Source: Metarhizium brunneum
Lineage: Eukaryota > Ascomycota > Sordariomycetes > Hypocreales > Clavicipitaceae
Direction: 5' to 3'
Assembly: GCF_013426205.1 (NCBI RefSeq)
Contig: NC_089422.1
Location: 9,389,001 to 9,453,000, forward strand
Length of the DNA stretch: 64,000 nucleotides
Below, one piece after another: positions 41,996 through 53,685 of the stretch. The position numbers and the translations under genes are program-made. The notes under the pieces are model-generated. The model was given only the letters and a program-made list of their open reading frames with translations. It had not been told where the DNA came from and searched no databases. How positions within the stretch are numbered: position 1 is the stretch's first letter; each line of letters opens with the position of its first letter.

Positions 41996-43892
41996 ATGGG
42001 GACCCATCAGGATACTCTTGAAAATACTATTACTATTCGCTCCGTCACTCAGGAATGCCGCCTCAGGCTTCAAGAGTGCGTTATTCGGCATGCTGGAGGA
42101 GGCGGGAAAGGAGAAAGCATCAACGCCCCAAATCTTGCCAGGTCTCATTGGGCTGAAAACCGCCTGAGCGACTTCAATTTGTGGGACGCTGGAGTTGGAG
42201 CAAGCGCGGCGGCACCGAATTCTCTCGATATTCGCCTGCGGAAAGATGCTTCGGCCAAGAAGGTCGTCATCAGCTCGTTGAGTACACTAGCGACATGGGC
42301 AACATTGTATCGAGATATTGCAGATGGGCTTGAGCCACAAGCCAGAGGCGCAGGCGAAGAAGAAGACCACCCTATTACTCTGGAAGAAGCAAGGCTCAGC
42401 GTCGAACAGCTGCTTGGAATTCTTGCCAATTTGGGCGTCGCAATTCGGCAGTCTGGCGCAATCTCGCGTCTGGGCAACGCGGACGGCACATTTCAGAAGC
42501 ACAAGCACGAGTACTCCTCGCTGATGCAGCACCTGACATTCATCCTCCAGCTCTCCCATCTTCCTCGTGCAAAAGTCCCCGTGGGCGATGGCGGTGCTAC
42601 AGCAGAAATGATTCAAGTGCCAATCGCCTCAGATGAGCAACAGGGCCCGCTGCGATTCGAACAGCAAGTCCTCATCGATGCAAACGCCAAGCGTCGCCAT
42701 CGATTTGAATTTGTGAGGGAACGCCGGGGTGAATTGAAGATGGCTGTTGATCCACAGGATTCTGCACCAGCTTCATCACCAGACTCGCGTTTGCGGGAGG
42801 GTCTGTCTCAGTCGGTGCCGGCTCCAACTGGCGAGATCCAATATCCTACCATGATGGCCAAGGCGCCTTCAACAGAGGCAGTTGAAAAGCCTCCGCCTCG
42901 CTCACAACGCTCAACAGCCACTACGAATCAATTATCCGAGTTGACAGCTGACATCCCGTTGGATTTACTTGTTGAAGAGCTTCCTGCGGCCGCACCCCCC
43001 ACGGCCATCGCTCTCAAAGCTGACTATCCAAGCCCCCCGAAACCGTCCTCCGATGCCGCCGGACTCGTGTGCCCATATTGCAATTTAACCCTCCCGAGCG
43101 AGACTGCACGGGCGGGGCAGTGGAAGTCAGTTCACCAGACAATAATACCCTGCGTTCTGTATACTAACTTGCTACGCTTGCAGGAAACATGTTTCCGAGG
43201 ATCTGGAGCCCTACACATGCTTCCTTCCGGACTGTCCACAGGACAACCGCTTCTTCAATACCTTCAAGGCGTGGAAAACAAACGTCTTCTCGGACCATCA
43301 AGTTTGCCGGGGATGGACGTGTTTCTTCTGCCAAGAACCTCGCAACTTTGCTCAAGAAAGCGCCTTCAGTGCACACGTAAAGGCGTTTCATCATGATGCT
43401 GTGTCTGAAGAGTACCTGGGTGACCTCTCTACGGCATGCCAGATAATGGATGAGCCCACTCTAGACATGTGCCCCGTTTGCTCGATGCATGAGGCGGCCT
43501 GGACGATAAAAAAGGCCGAATGTACACATTTCGACCCGGGAACTGACTCGTTCTTGGACCATATCGGAAAATGCATGCATGATTTTGCTTTACGGGCACT
43601 GCCGTCTACGGAGCTTGATGGTTTAGTCGACGAATCCAGTGCGGCACCTACTGGCGCGGCATATCTTGATAGTCGCTCGTCCCTTTCTTCAGTCAGCCTA
43701 GGCTCCTCGACTCTCGAGGGGGGTGACCGAGGAAGGAATTCGATCTGCTACATGCTGCTATGTATTCAAGCCACGAGAGAATGCAGGCATGGCTCAAGGG
43801 GCAAGAAAACAAAACCTAGCTCAATCGGCAAGAAGACAAAATCGAGTTTCCGCTTTAACCTACAGGCTGGCTCAGACCACGTGGACCATTGA
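41996..43892 (+). CDS. C2H2-finger protein of the type linked with fungal NLR-like genes
   Basis: Exons 41996-43125 and 43184-43892 (donor GTCAGT, branch CTAAC, acceptor TTGCAG) give 612 residues. The N-terminal third contains FNLWDAGVGASAAAPNSLDI followed by RLRKDASAKKVVISSL, matching the helical region that precedes zinc fingers in a large fungal family. Then come a proline-rich linker and irregular C2H2/zinc modules: LVCPYCNLTLPSETARAGQW, KKHVSEDLEPYTCFLPDC, GWTCFFCQEPRNFA with AFSAHVKAFHH, and MCPVCSMHEAAW with FLDHIGKCMHDFAL. The last 40 residues are basic and unlike family; full-length relatives often continue into NACHT or ankyrin parts, absent here. An upstream exon is possible. Confidence 0.68.
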
Positions 43893-44131
43893 AGCTTATC
43901 GTAATCGAATCTGGTAATCTTCCCATGTGCTATCCAGTTATCCGAGACTTTATTCTGGTCCTAACAACGGCCATTAACCGGCTTCTTCCTTGTTCATAAT
44001 GGGAGGAAGTATGATGCTGAGCAAGTCGTGTTTTCTAAATGAGGGAACCGCTTGAGAGACTGTACATAGCAGATATTTGACTAAATAGACTTTGTCCACT
44101 CCACAAGTCACAACACAGGCACAAGCTACAT

Positions 44132-46310
44132 CTACAGCATAACCTCGAGCAGCATGCCTTTACGCTGCTGAATCACGCGCGATTCCACCATCTCGAGGGC
44201 CCTTTTCAGGTCCGCGACCGTCTTCACTCGGACACCCCTCATCCAGGCTCCGTCGTCGTCAGCCAAACCCCCCCCACCAGCCCCCGACCCGGCCGCCGCT
44301 TCCGCCAAAGCGGCATAGTTTGGCGTCGGGCAAAAGGAAATGTTAATCTCGTCATCAGTAGCGCCGGCAGCAAGGCCGTCGGGGTAGACGAGTTGCGCCG
44401 AGTTGCGAGGCGCCTTCCAGCCTGCAGGTATATTAGCGGACAGCCGTGTGGATTGCCAGTACAAGCACGCTCACCTCCGTTGTTCAACACAATCGTCAGC
44501 ACAGGAATCTCGTATTTGCTCGCAACCCACAGCGCGCTCGAGGGCGCCGCGCACATGAAGCTCCCGTCGCCGACGACCTGGCAAACAAGACTGTGCTGGC
44601 GGGCCTGGTCGCTTTCCAGGTCCGTCAGGGCCATCTTGACGCCGAGGGCGGCCCCGTTGCTCCAGCCGATGCCCGTCGCGCCGCAGTTGATCCAGCTCCC
44701 GGGCCGGCTGGGCTGCAGCTGGTCGGACAGCGTCTGGGCAGCGGTGACGGCCTCAATCACAAACGTCGTCGACTCGGGGAGCGCCGTCTTGAGAAGGCTG
44801 CCAATGTTGGCGGCATTCAGGGGCTCGTCGTCGCCGAGACGAGCCTGGGCCGCGATTTCCGCCAGCCGAGAGGCGTGGACCTTTTCGCGGGCCGCGCCGC
44901 GGGCAGCGTACTCGGGGTCTTGGAGCTGCTTGGCCAGCGCGGCGTCGTTTTTGATATACTCGACAAGCTGGCTGAGTGCGGTGAAGCTGTCGGCCTTCCA
45001 GCGCCCGTGGGCGGGGAAGAAGGAGACGGGAATCTGCTGGTTGAGCGGGTCGCAGTCGACGTGGTAGATGGTGGCGTCGTCGGGGGGCGGGTTCCGGGCC
45101 GGAATCCAGGGCACGTCGCAGTCAAGCAGGAAGACCAGGTCGGTGTCGCGGGTGCACTCGTCGAAGGCGAGGCGGAAGCCCTCGGAGGCGGGGTGCTCAA
45201 AGGGAAAGCACACGTCGCTGCCGCCGGTGTCGTGGACCCTTATGCCGGGGACCAGGTCGGCCAGGGCGACCAGGAGGCCCGGGCAGCGGCGGTCCCGGCC
45301 CGAGTATCCGGTGACGACGAGCGGGCGGCGCGCCTGCACGAGGGCGCGGGCAATGGCGGCGACGGCGTCTTCCGGCAGCGCACCGGGCCCGACGGGCACC
45401 CACTGCGCCTGGTCCAGCGAGTACGGCTGCACCTCCTGGGCGAGCACCTCGCGCGCGCCGGCCACGTAGACGGGGCCCTTGGGCGCGCTGCTGGCGAACT
45501 GCAGCGCGCGCCCGACCGTCTGCTTGACGTTGAGCCCCGTGCGCACCTCGCCCGTGTACCGGCAGTACTGGCGCACAATGGCCTTTTGGTCCGGCGCCTC
45601 CTGCAGCCAGTGCATGTACTCGGTGCGCGAGCCCGTCAGCTCGCCGGCCTCGGTGTAGGGGCACATGCCGGCAAAGATGAAGACGGGCACGCGGCCGACG
45701 CTGGCGTTGTGCACGCCGTGCCCGAGGGCTTGCGTCCCGACGTCGACGTGCACCAGCACGGCTTGCGGCCGACCCGATACGCGCGCGTACCCGTCCGCCA
45801 TGGAAATCGCCGTCATCTCAGCCGGGCATGTGATGATGCGCGGCCACGCGTTGGGCCGTTCCCGCTTGCCCTTGACGATGGCTTCCAGGACCGACGGGTG
45901 GTCGGACCCGACGTTGACAAAACATGCCGTGATGCCGGCCTTTGCAGTCTGGTGTGAGCTATTTCATGTACATGTGAGCCGGTGCGTGGGCGGGGGGGGA
46001 TCTCGTACTTCCCAGAGCGCCTCGAATAGGGCGAACGCGGTCGTGTACCTGGGAGCAAGTGTGAGCCCGTCTGTCCCCCGAGGCCTGCGGCGGTGAAAAC
46101 TGGCACTCACGGCGCTTGCGTCAACTGCGAGGCGGCCATGCTGGCACGGTCCGGGGCCTGGCGCGAATACCGGCTCGTTGAAAAGGGCGCTGCGGGTGGT
46201 GACTCTGGTGAGGGTGGGAGACGTGCGAGTGGGCGGAAGCGACGCGACGCGGCCGAGGGAGGTAGGGGGCGGAAGTGGACTTTGCGTGCCAGGCGAGTGC
46301 GCAATGCCAT
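44132..46310 (-). CDS. Thiamine-diphosphate-dependent enzyme, acetolactate synthase/lyase-like
   Basis: Four exons: 46310-46111, 46048-46009, 45948-44475 and 44421-44132, giving 667 residues. The N-terminus (MALRTRLARKVHFRPLPPSA) is arginine/serine rich without acids for about 45 residues and looks like a mitochondrial presequence. The three domains of this superfamily follow: the PYR domain with the catalytic Glu (E124 in CPAEMTAISMADGYARVSG), a central domain, and the PP domain with GDGS (540-543) followed by WVASKYEIPVLTIVLNNGGW, the metal-diphosphate motif. Relatives include acetolactate synthase, benzoylformate decarboxylase and 2-hydroxyacyl-CoA lyase. The residues that fix the substrate cannot be assigned. 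The gene is GC-rich, so several long false frames overlap it. Confidence 0.85.
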
Positions 46311-46756
46311 GATGGCATCTGCAAAGGGGCAATGGGGTTCTTATACTCTGTGCCGACGAGGTTATGCAGAGTTGGTAACGAGGGAGGGGGAACCGGTGGA
46401 GGAGGCGATGTCGTGTTGGTTCGTGTAACGTCGGCTTTAAGACCGGGCTGTTGGTCCGATGTTCATCTTGTCAGAAACACGGTTACGTGCAAGCAGTGAG
46501 CACAGGCGGGCCATCTTAAGCGAGTACTAACAAGAATCTTGTATTTACAAATCGCACGGTTTTTCTCTCTTTGTACCACCATACTTGCCGCATGAAAGCA
46601 TTCCCAATGGCCAACATGTCGGCGGGCCAAGCCTATTATACAATTCCCAAACCGAGACACGCTCCCAACACGCCACGACGGGCACAATGGCACTGACGGA
46701 TGGACCTACAGAGTGTTTTCACCTTGCCGGTGTTGCTACGATGCTTTGCTACTTTG
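46311..46756. other. Intergenic region
   Basis: About 450 bp between the start of the thiamine-diphosphate enzyme gene and the end of the rhodopsin-domain gene. No feature seen. Confidence 0.55.
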
Positions 46757-47936
46757 TCAACGGTACGGCCTGGCAGGGGTCGCTTTGCAGCTGGGTTGGT
46801 CTTGCAGCTCGACGTACTGTGCGTCCCCGTCGGTGGTGCTAAACATGGTGCTCATGAGGCTCTTGGTGAAGTAGGGGTCCGAGGGCGGCTTCCTCCCGTT
46901 CTTCAGCTCCTGGGACTCCTTGAGCTCCGAGCCCGTCGGGCGGCGAGGCCCGCTGCGCGTGCGGTTCTTCTTGCGGAAGAGGACGGCGAGCTCGGGGAAG
47001 CAGACGCACAGGTTGCCCGAGGCGAGCTCGGCGGCGCCCCAGAGCAGGATCTCGGGCTGCTTCCACGACGAGTCCGGGTTGCCGCTGTTTCGGAGGCGCA
47101 CGACGAAGCCGATGGTGGCAAAGATGGGGGCGCTGCTGGGCGGTCAGAGAGGAGAGAGGCTTCTTCGACTGCCGTCAGTCGATCAATGGCAAAAGGCTTG
47201 ACACGTACCACAGGCCGAACGTAAAGGCGAGCACGACGAGGACCCTCTTGAGCCGGTCCATCTGGAGCTTGCGCACGGCGTGGACGGGCAGCAGCAGGAT
47301 CAGGTAGTCGGTGACGGTGTTGAAGGCGCCGCTCACGTTGAGTATGATGTGAATGTCGACGCACTTGCCGGGCACCGAGGGGTTCCAGATCTTGGCGCGC
47401 GGGTTGCACTCGAAAATCTTGACGAGCGACGTGCTGCCGTAGAAGCCGAAGATGATGACGATGAGGGTGACAATGGTCAGGTCAAACTTGCTCCAGCGGA
47501 TGGGCGAGAAGACGCGGCGGTACAGCCACAGCACGGCCAGCTTGGTGACGCCAATCATGACGCCGTACTCGATGGCGGCCACGTTGAACCAGTAGGCGGC
47601 CTGGTGGGCGTCGTCGATGGTGATGTCCCAGCCGTGCTGGCCGCCGTGGTTCGACATGGTGGCTCGCATGATGCCGCAGTAGGCCACGGTGCCGGCCCAG
47701 GCGGTGGTGACGAGGGCGTCCTCGAACAGCCAGACGCGCTTGATGAAGATGCGGACGTAGCTGCGCAGGAGGAAGAAGACGGTGACGAGCGGGATGCATA
47801 TCGCGATGGTGATGTCGGCGAGGTACGCCAGCGACGCCGGGTGCTCGGGGTTCGACACGACGCCCGGCGGCGGCTTCAGGGCCGGCGTGAAGGTGGGCAG
47901 CGGGCTCGTCGACACGCCCGACAGCTGCGGCGCCAT
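46757..47936 (-). CDS. Fungal rhodopsin-domain (Pth11-like) seven-helix membrane protein
   Basis: Exons 47936-47209 and 47135-46757 give 368 residues. After a short extracellular N-terminus there are seven hydrophobic segments: ITIAICIPLVTVFFLLRSYV, VTTAWAGTVAYCGIM, IEYGVMIGVTKLAVLWLYRR, FDLTIVTLIVIIFGFYGSTS, LNVSGAFNTVTDYLILLLPV and others. WNPSVPGKCVDIHIILNVSG before helix six is the signature loop of the fungal rhodopsin-domain family. There is no CFEM domain. The cytosolic tail of about 75 residues is basic. Some relatives (Pth11) sense host surfaces; ligand unknown here. The second splice acceptor is a CAGCAG pair, so two proteins differing by one residue are possible. Confidence 0.85.
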
Positions 47937-48932
47937 GGAGAGCGTCTGGTTTCAAGACGAGAGAGGCCGAGAGGCGGCAGTCATTACAAATTACACGACG
48001 GGGGGCGATGGCTCGTCGAGCAGTTCCGCAAGTGGACGGGGGAGCAGACACAGCCAACCAGGGAGAGAAAAAAAAAAGTGACCAAGACCAATATAGATAT
48101 TCTTTTCGCTCGACTCAGACTGTACAAACTCCATATATTGCCACTGGTGCGCTCCCTGGGAATCCTTTGGCTCGAAACCCCAGACAGCTGAGAGGCTGAG
48201 GGGGGGCAATACCGTATGCAAACCGCTCCAAGCTTGCCGTGTGTCGTGCCATGGGGAATCGTGTCCCGCGTGGCACGAGTATCAAGGGGAGCATGGAGCA
48301 TGAGCTGAAGACAAGGGCATGCCTTTGAGTACATGGACCGTTTGAGAGTTGAGAGCCGGTGGTGGTCACCCCCAGACATCTCACGTCGTCTCCCGCCCCT
48401 GGAGCCGCTTTCATTGGCAACGACTGCGAAACAGGCCGCATCTGGGGTTGCAGCAAGCCGTCTGCCCTACATGGCACGGTGGTATTTCCGTCAGCCCGCA
48501 TGCCGCGCAGTCGAGACGAGCAGAATACCAGGGGATGGATGCGGCCCGGCCTGCGCAGTCCGTCCGCACGCGAGCGCCAGGAAGGCAACATTGAATTCAT
48601 GAACCGCCTGGCCACGCCACGACCCGCGTCGAGCTTGTTTGCAATATTGCACACTGGTTCAGCTCATACCATGCTCGCGGGGGGGAAACGTCTCCTTCGA
48701 GAGATGCCCTGAATATTGAGCTAGTTGATCCTCTCGAGCAGCGTATTTGAAGGCCACCGCGTCGTTGCTTGCCCTACATATCCCGCTTAAATACCAAACC
48801 AGCACATGGTCTGTACTCGGGTACGACGCCCTACATGACCACCACCTGCTCTTGCTGCTCTACTCTTTCTCTCGGTCTACATACGTTACGCGGTGCCACA
48901 CACGGAGTCGAGCTGTTCGCAGGTGCTCAACG
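47937..48932. other. Intergenic region, divergent promoters
   Basis: About 1 kb between the divergent rhodopsin-domain and MFS genes. Long open frames are by-products of high GC; none has family features. Confidence 0.55.
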
Positions 48933-50585
48933 ATGCATAGCCCAGAGAAACCGCCTGGTGAGGGCCGTCCCTCGCAGCAGGCTCCCAGTGACTCAGAGTA
49001 CGCGGCGACTGAGCCCACTGCGATTGCAACGCTGGCGGACGACGACGTCCTATCAGACGCAGAGGCAGCCAGGCTGATTCGGAAAATCGACTGGCATGTC
49101 CTGCCAATGCTATTTCTGATTTACGTTGTGGCGTTTCTCGACCGGTACGTCGCCCCCCTTTTTCCCCAGAGAAGAGACGCAGAAGCGGTCGACGACGACG
49201 ACGACGGCCGTGTAAGTCGCCCTGAGATGATCCAAATTTGACACCAAATCGCCTGCCTACAGGTCCAATGTCTCCAACGCCCTCACCATGAGCATGCCCA
49301 GGGAGCTCGGGCTGACGGGCCAGCAGCCCAACATCTCGCTGGCCGTCTTCTTCGTCCCCTACATCGTCTTTGAGATCCCCTCCAACCTGCTGATGAAGCG
49401 GCTCTCGCCGCACGTGTGGCTCTCCCTCTGCGTGCTGGGCTTCGGCGTCACGGAGCTGTGCCAGGGCTTCATCCAGGGCTACGGCGGCCTGCTGGCCACC
49501 CGCTTCTTCCTCGGCCTCTTCGAGGCGGGCATCTTCCCGGGCAGCTTCTACCTCATCAGCTTCTGGTACCGCCGGGACGAGTCGCAGAAGCGCTTCACCG
49601 TCTACTTTTGCTCCGTCATCCTGGCCTCGGCCTTTGGGGGCCTGCTGGCCTCGGCCATTGCCAACATGGACGGCGTCCGGGGCAAGAGCAACTGGCGCTG
49701 GATCTTTATCCTCGAGGGCATCCTGACGATTCTGGTGGCCGCCGTGTCCTTCTTCTGCGTCAGCGACTTTCCCCACGAGGCCGCCTGGCTGTCCGAGAGG
49801 GAGAAGCAGGCCGTGCTGAGGAAGACGCGCGCGGGGGACGCCCGGCTCGAGGGCAAGATTACCCGGCGAGATTTAGCAAACTTCTTCACCGACCCCAAGA
49901 ACTACCTGGGCGCCGTCATGTATTTCTGTAAGTGCTTCCCTCCCTCTCTCTCTCTCTCTTCCCCCCCGAGCTGCTGCTGCCGGGAGATGTAACCGCTAAG
50001 CCCCTGCCAGCGGTCGTCGTGCCCGTCTACGCGTTTGCCTACTTCACGCCAACCATTGTCAAGTCGCTCGGGTACGACGTGTTGCAGACGCAGCTCCGGT
50101 CTGTGCCTCCGTTCGCGGCCGCCTTCGGGCTCTGCCTCGTGCTGGCCTACCTGTCGGACCGGACAGACCTGCGGCTGCCCTACGTGCTCGTCTCGGGCGC
50201 CATTCTCATCACGGGCCTCGCCATCCTGCTCACCGTGCACGCCAACTTCTCGCTGCAGTACGCGGGCATCTGCCTCGTCTGTATGGGTGCCCTGGGCGCC
50301 GGCCCGAGCGTCATCTGCTGGTACCTCATGAACCTGACGGGCCACAAGGAGCGAAGCATCGGCTCTGCATGGATGATTAGTTTCGGTAACACGGGCGGCA
50401 TCCTGGCCCCATTCGCCTTCCTGCCGCACGACGCTCCATCCTACCGTCTCGGCTACGCGCTGTGCATGGCAATCAGCGTCCTGGGCATCGTCGCTGCCGC
50501 CTGCTACGCCCTGCTTGTCCTCCGGGAGAGGCGCAGGCTGGCCAGAGACGGCGGGACCAACAAGGCCCATGTCCCGTCGCTGTGA
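48933..50585 (+). CDS. MFS transporter, Dal5/Tna1 (anion:cation symporter) family
   Basis: Three exons: 48933-49144, 49263-49927 and 50011-50585, giving 483 residues with about 12 membrane helices. Family landmarks are RLIRKIDWHVLPMLFLIYV (the ACS-family start of helix one), FLDRSNVSNALTMSMPRELG made by splicing, PYIVFEIPSNLLMKRLSPHV, TRFFLGLFEAGIFPGSFYLI and NWRWIFILEGILTILVAAVS. Relatives import allantoate, nicotinate, biotin or other carboxylates and a few move secondary metabolites. It lies in tandem with a second MFS gene 334 bp downstream and 3 kb from the peptide-precursor locus. Confidence 0.9.
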
Positions 50586-50918
50586 AGAAGAAGCAACGTG
50601 TGTATTTGTCAAATGGTCCGGTTCCGGAAGAGGAAAGGGGGGGAGAGGGGACAAATGCGGAATGGATGTACGTGGTAGCAACAGAGCGTTGCAGTGCGCA
50701 CGTGTTGTGAGGCAAAAGTCGTCGAGTTGTATATAGCAAAGTGACCACTCGCGTATTTATGCAGCAACTATTTATAATCGCCGTGTCAAGGCTCTCTGCC
50801 ACAGCAAGCACAACTGGCAGCGTCACACCTGTGCCTTTTTTTGGTGGGTGAGGTTGTTATTGTACCTGCGCCGTGATACTTTTTCCCATTTGATCGTCTC
50901 TTGCGACCCGCATTCCTA

Positions 50919-52594
50919 ATGGCCGACCAAGGCGGAAAAGATGTCATATCGCGGGATATCGAAGGTACTTTGGCGCAGAGGACGAAGCTGCAGCGTGGGC
51001 TGGACAGTATTGCTGATATCGCATTGTGCCGAGAATAGATGACAACTTGGCGGCCTCGGCCGAAGTAGCATCAAGCTTGTCCAAGGCGAGTTGTCGCCCT
51101 TTTGTGTTGGACTCGTGACCCGAAACGGCTGACTCGACGAATAGGGACGAAAGATATTCATCTCGGCGACGGTCATTCTCCTCAACTTCAACGTCACGCT
51201 GGGCTCCTCGCTCCCCAGCGGCGCGGCATCTACCCTGAATGCCCATTTTGGCATCACGGAAAAGCTCCAAAAGCCGCTGCCTGTGGCCGTGTTTCTCGTG
51301 GGCTATAGTAGGTCCCGCCGCCGGAAGCAGTCTCCAAGCCAGACGACTGAAACCTGACGTCAACGCAGTCTTTGGCCCCATCATCTTTGCCCCCATGTCC
51401 GAGTCCTGGGGGCGCCGGCCGGCCTTTCTGATTTCCTTTTCCATATACACGGCGTTTACCCTGGGATGCGCCCTGGCACCCAACTGGCCGGCGTTCCTCT
51501 TCTTCCGGTTCATGCTGGGGTGCGGCGCGGCGGCGCCCCAGACCGTCTCGGGAGGGCTCTTCTGCGACATCTACGCCGACCTCCGGCCTCGCGGGCTGGC
51601 GGTGACACTGCTGGGCCTCACGAGCAACGTAGGCCCCCTCTGCGGGCCCATCATCTCGGGCTTCACGTCGACGAGGGTCTGGCAGTGGCAGTTTTGGTGC
51701 GCCCTCATCCTCGCCGGCGTCAACTGGCCCATGCTGCTGGCCATGCCCGAGACCTTCCCGCCCGTCCTCAAGGCTCGCCGCATCCGGAATGTCTCGAACC
51801 GTCCGTCGAGCACCCCTGCCGCTGGCAAAGCACCCTTCAACCTTGGGAAGCAGGCGCGGATCCTCGCGCGCCCGATTCGCCTCCTCTCGGAGCCGCTCGT
51901 CTTCTTCACCGACCTCTTCATCCTCTACCAGTACATCATCTTCTTCCTCTACTTCGGGGCGTACCCCGTCATCTTCCGCGGCACGTACGCCATGCCGGAC
52001 GGCATCTCTGCCCTCATGTTCATCCCGACGGGCATCGGCGCCGTGCTGGCCATCGCCATCTTTGTCGCCTGGGACCGGTTTCACAAACGCAGCGCCGACA
52101 GGGGCAAGGCCTGGGCGCTGCAGGAGGAGTACAGGCGGCTGCCGCTCGCGTGCATCGGGGGGCCCCTTTTCGCCCTCTCCGAGTTCTGGCTGGGCTGGAC
52201 CGCTCGGCCGAGTATCCCTTGGGTTGTGCCGGCGCTGTCGGGCATCCCCCTGGGCATCGGCATCGACCTGACCTTTATGGCGCTCAACAACTATCTGACC
52301 GACGTCTACGGCATCTACAGCGCGTCGGCCCTCGCCTCGAGCGTCTTCACCCGCAACGTCCTGGCCGCCGTCATCATCCCCCTGACCACGTATCCGCTGT
52401 ACGAGAACCTGGGGACCAGCTGGGCCTGCACCCTGCTGGGGGGGTTGTGCGTGCTCCTGACCCCGATCTCGTTTGCCTTTATCCGCTGGGGCCCCGTGCT
52501 GAGGGCGCGCAGCCCCTTTTGCCAGAAGCTGGCTCGGGCCGACGGTGACGACCATCGTGGCACCTCGGTGGAAGTGGTGGTGGCGCCTTGTTGA
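50919..52594 (+). CDS. MFS transporter, DHA1 polyamine/drug exporter type (N-terminus unresolved)
   Basis: The conserved protein is encoded by 51151-51307 and 51369-52594, joined by a 61-bp intron (GTAGGT...CGCAG); together about 460 residues. The join reads VFLVGYIFGPIIFAPMSESW, followed by GRRPAFLISFSIYT, the A-motif of DHA1 exporters related to yeast Tpo and Flr1. FRFMLGCGAAAPQTVSGGLF and GLTSNVGPLCGPIISGF are further matches. The 5' end is unclear: ATG 50919 (MADQGGKDVISRDIEG) looks like a typical N-terminus, but between 50985 and 51150 all frames contain stops and I could not place one or two introns convincingly. The region DPKRLTRR near 51115 may correspond to the usual DP..P.NW motif in another frame. 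The gene may be intact or damaged at its 5' end. Confidence 0.75.
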
Positions 52595-53685
52595 CGGTTG
52601 CCCGTGAAGGCGATGGCATCATGGCCACATATCCTGTTGGTCGAACTCGGTTCCAACTTCTCACCGAGGCCCAGCCACCACCGGCTCGACTCACCTGACT
52701 CCCAGACGCGTAACCGGCCATTGTCGACTGTTGGTCGTGGTGCGGTGGTGGATGAATTCAACCGATGCAGAGATACAATAGTGTAACCCCCCCAATGATA
52801 CGGCCCTGCGTCTCGAACGCTCGCCATGATTTCCAGTTTCCTGTTCCGGAAGACTGCATATGCGAACCGACGGCTCATGCATCCGACGTTGGCTCGGATG
52901 AGGGGGCAGCGGCGTCTAGACTGTCAACAAGGCCCGATCTGTCGCGCCCAACGGCCGGCGACTTGGTCACTCACCGTTGCAGTTGTAACCCCCGGACGCG
53001 GGAGGTCATGTCATGTCACGTCAATTTTGGAAACCACCACTCGCCTGCTTGGCTTCCCGAGTCGCTGCGTAAGCCGTACATATTCGATGTCGAGTTATCT
53101 GTGTTGGTCCAACTCTGCTCCGCATGGTGGAGCCATCATTTCCGTCCCGTCAGTTAAACTCCGGACAAAATCCACCAGACGGCTCACTAGCCATGATCGG
53201 TGCCAAGATGGGCAGGGCTATAAAGAACAAGGTCGCAGCAGCGCCCCCAACGCGGCACTCTGCATGAGAGAATCTACCTGTGGCCAACGTTTCAAGTATG
53301 TATGTACACCACGGGGCTTTGATTCGGCACTTGGGACAGAGTGTGGCACGGGACAACCACCACCGCCACTTGGTGCAAGGGGCTCGTTGTGCCAATATGT
53401 AAATGAATTGAATATTCTAGGCGGTACTCCGTACTCGGTAGCCATTGCGGAATCCAAGATTTGGGTCGGTCAGCATGACTGGCTCCGGCGTCTGCCAACG
53501 ACGGCTGCGAGCCAACTTGCACGTTGGTTCCATCATCCATGTTGGAACGTTGAGCACCATGTACCCTGTACGATATAATACCTGCCCCCAGCCTGCATGT
53601 CGCTTACGGCTCGCACCATTTCCATCATTTACCCTCCGAGATCGTCAGTCATCCCAGCCCCATGTGAACCGCTTCACATCGACTG
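52595..53685. other. Intergenic region
   Basis: About 1.1 kb between the MFS gene and the end of the UstYa-type gene. Contains one TACTCCGTA nonamer (53425-53433). Open frames are short and lack family features. Confidence 0.55.

Noticed and set aside
44446..45957. A 503-codon plus-strand frame
   Set aside because: Antisense to the thiamine-diphosphate enzyme, whose exons, catalytic Glu and GDGS motif are clear. The antisense frame stays open because of G/C-rich third positions.
51254..52555. A 433-codon minus-strand frame and a 360-codon plus-strand frame over the second MFS gene
   Set aside because: Both are shadows of the transporter reading frame in GC-rich DNA.
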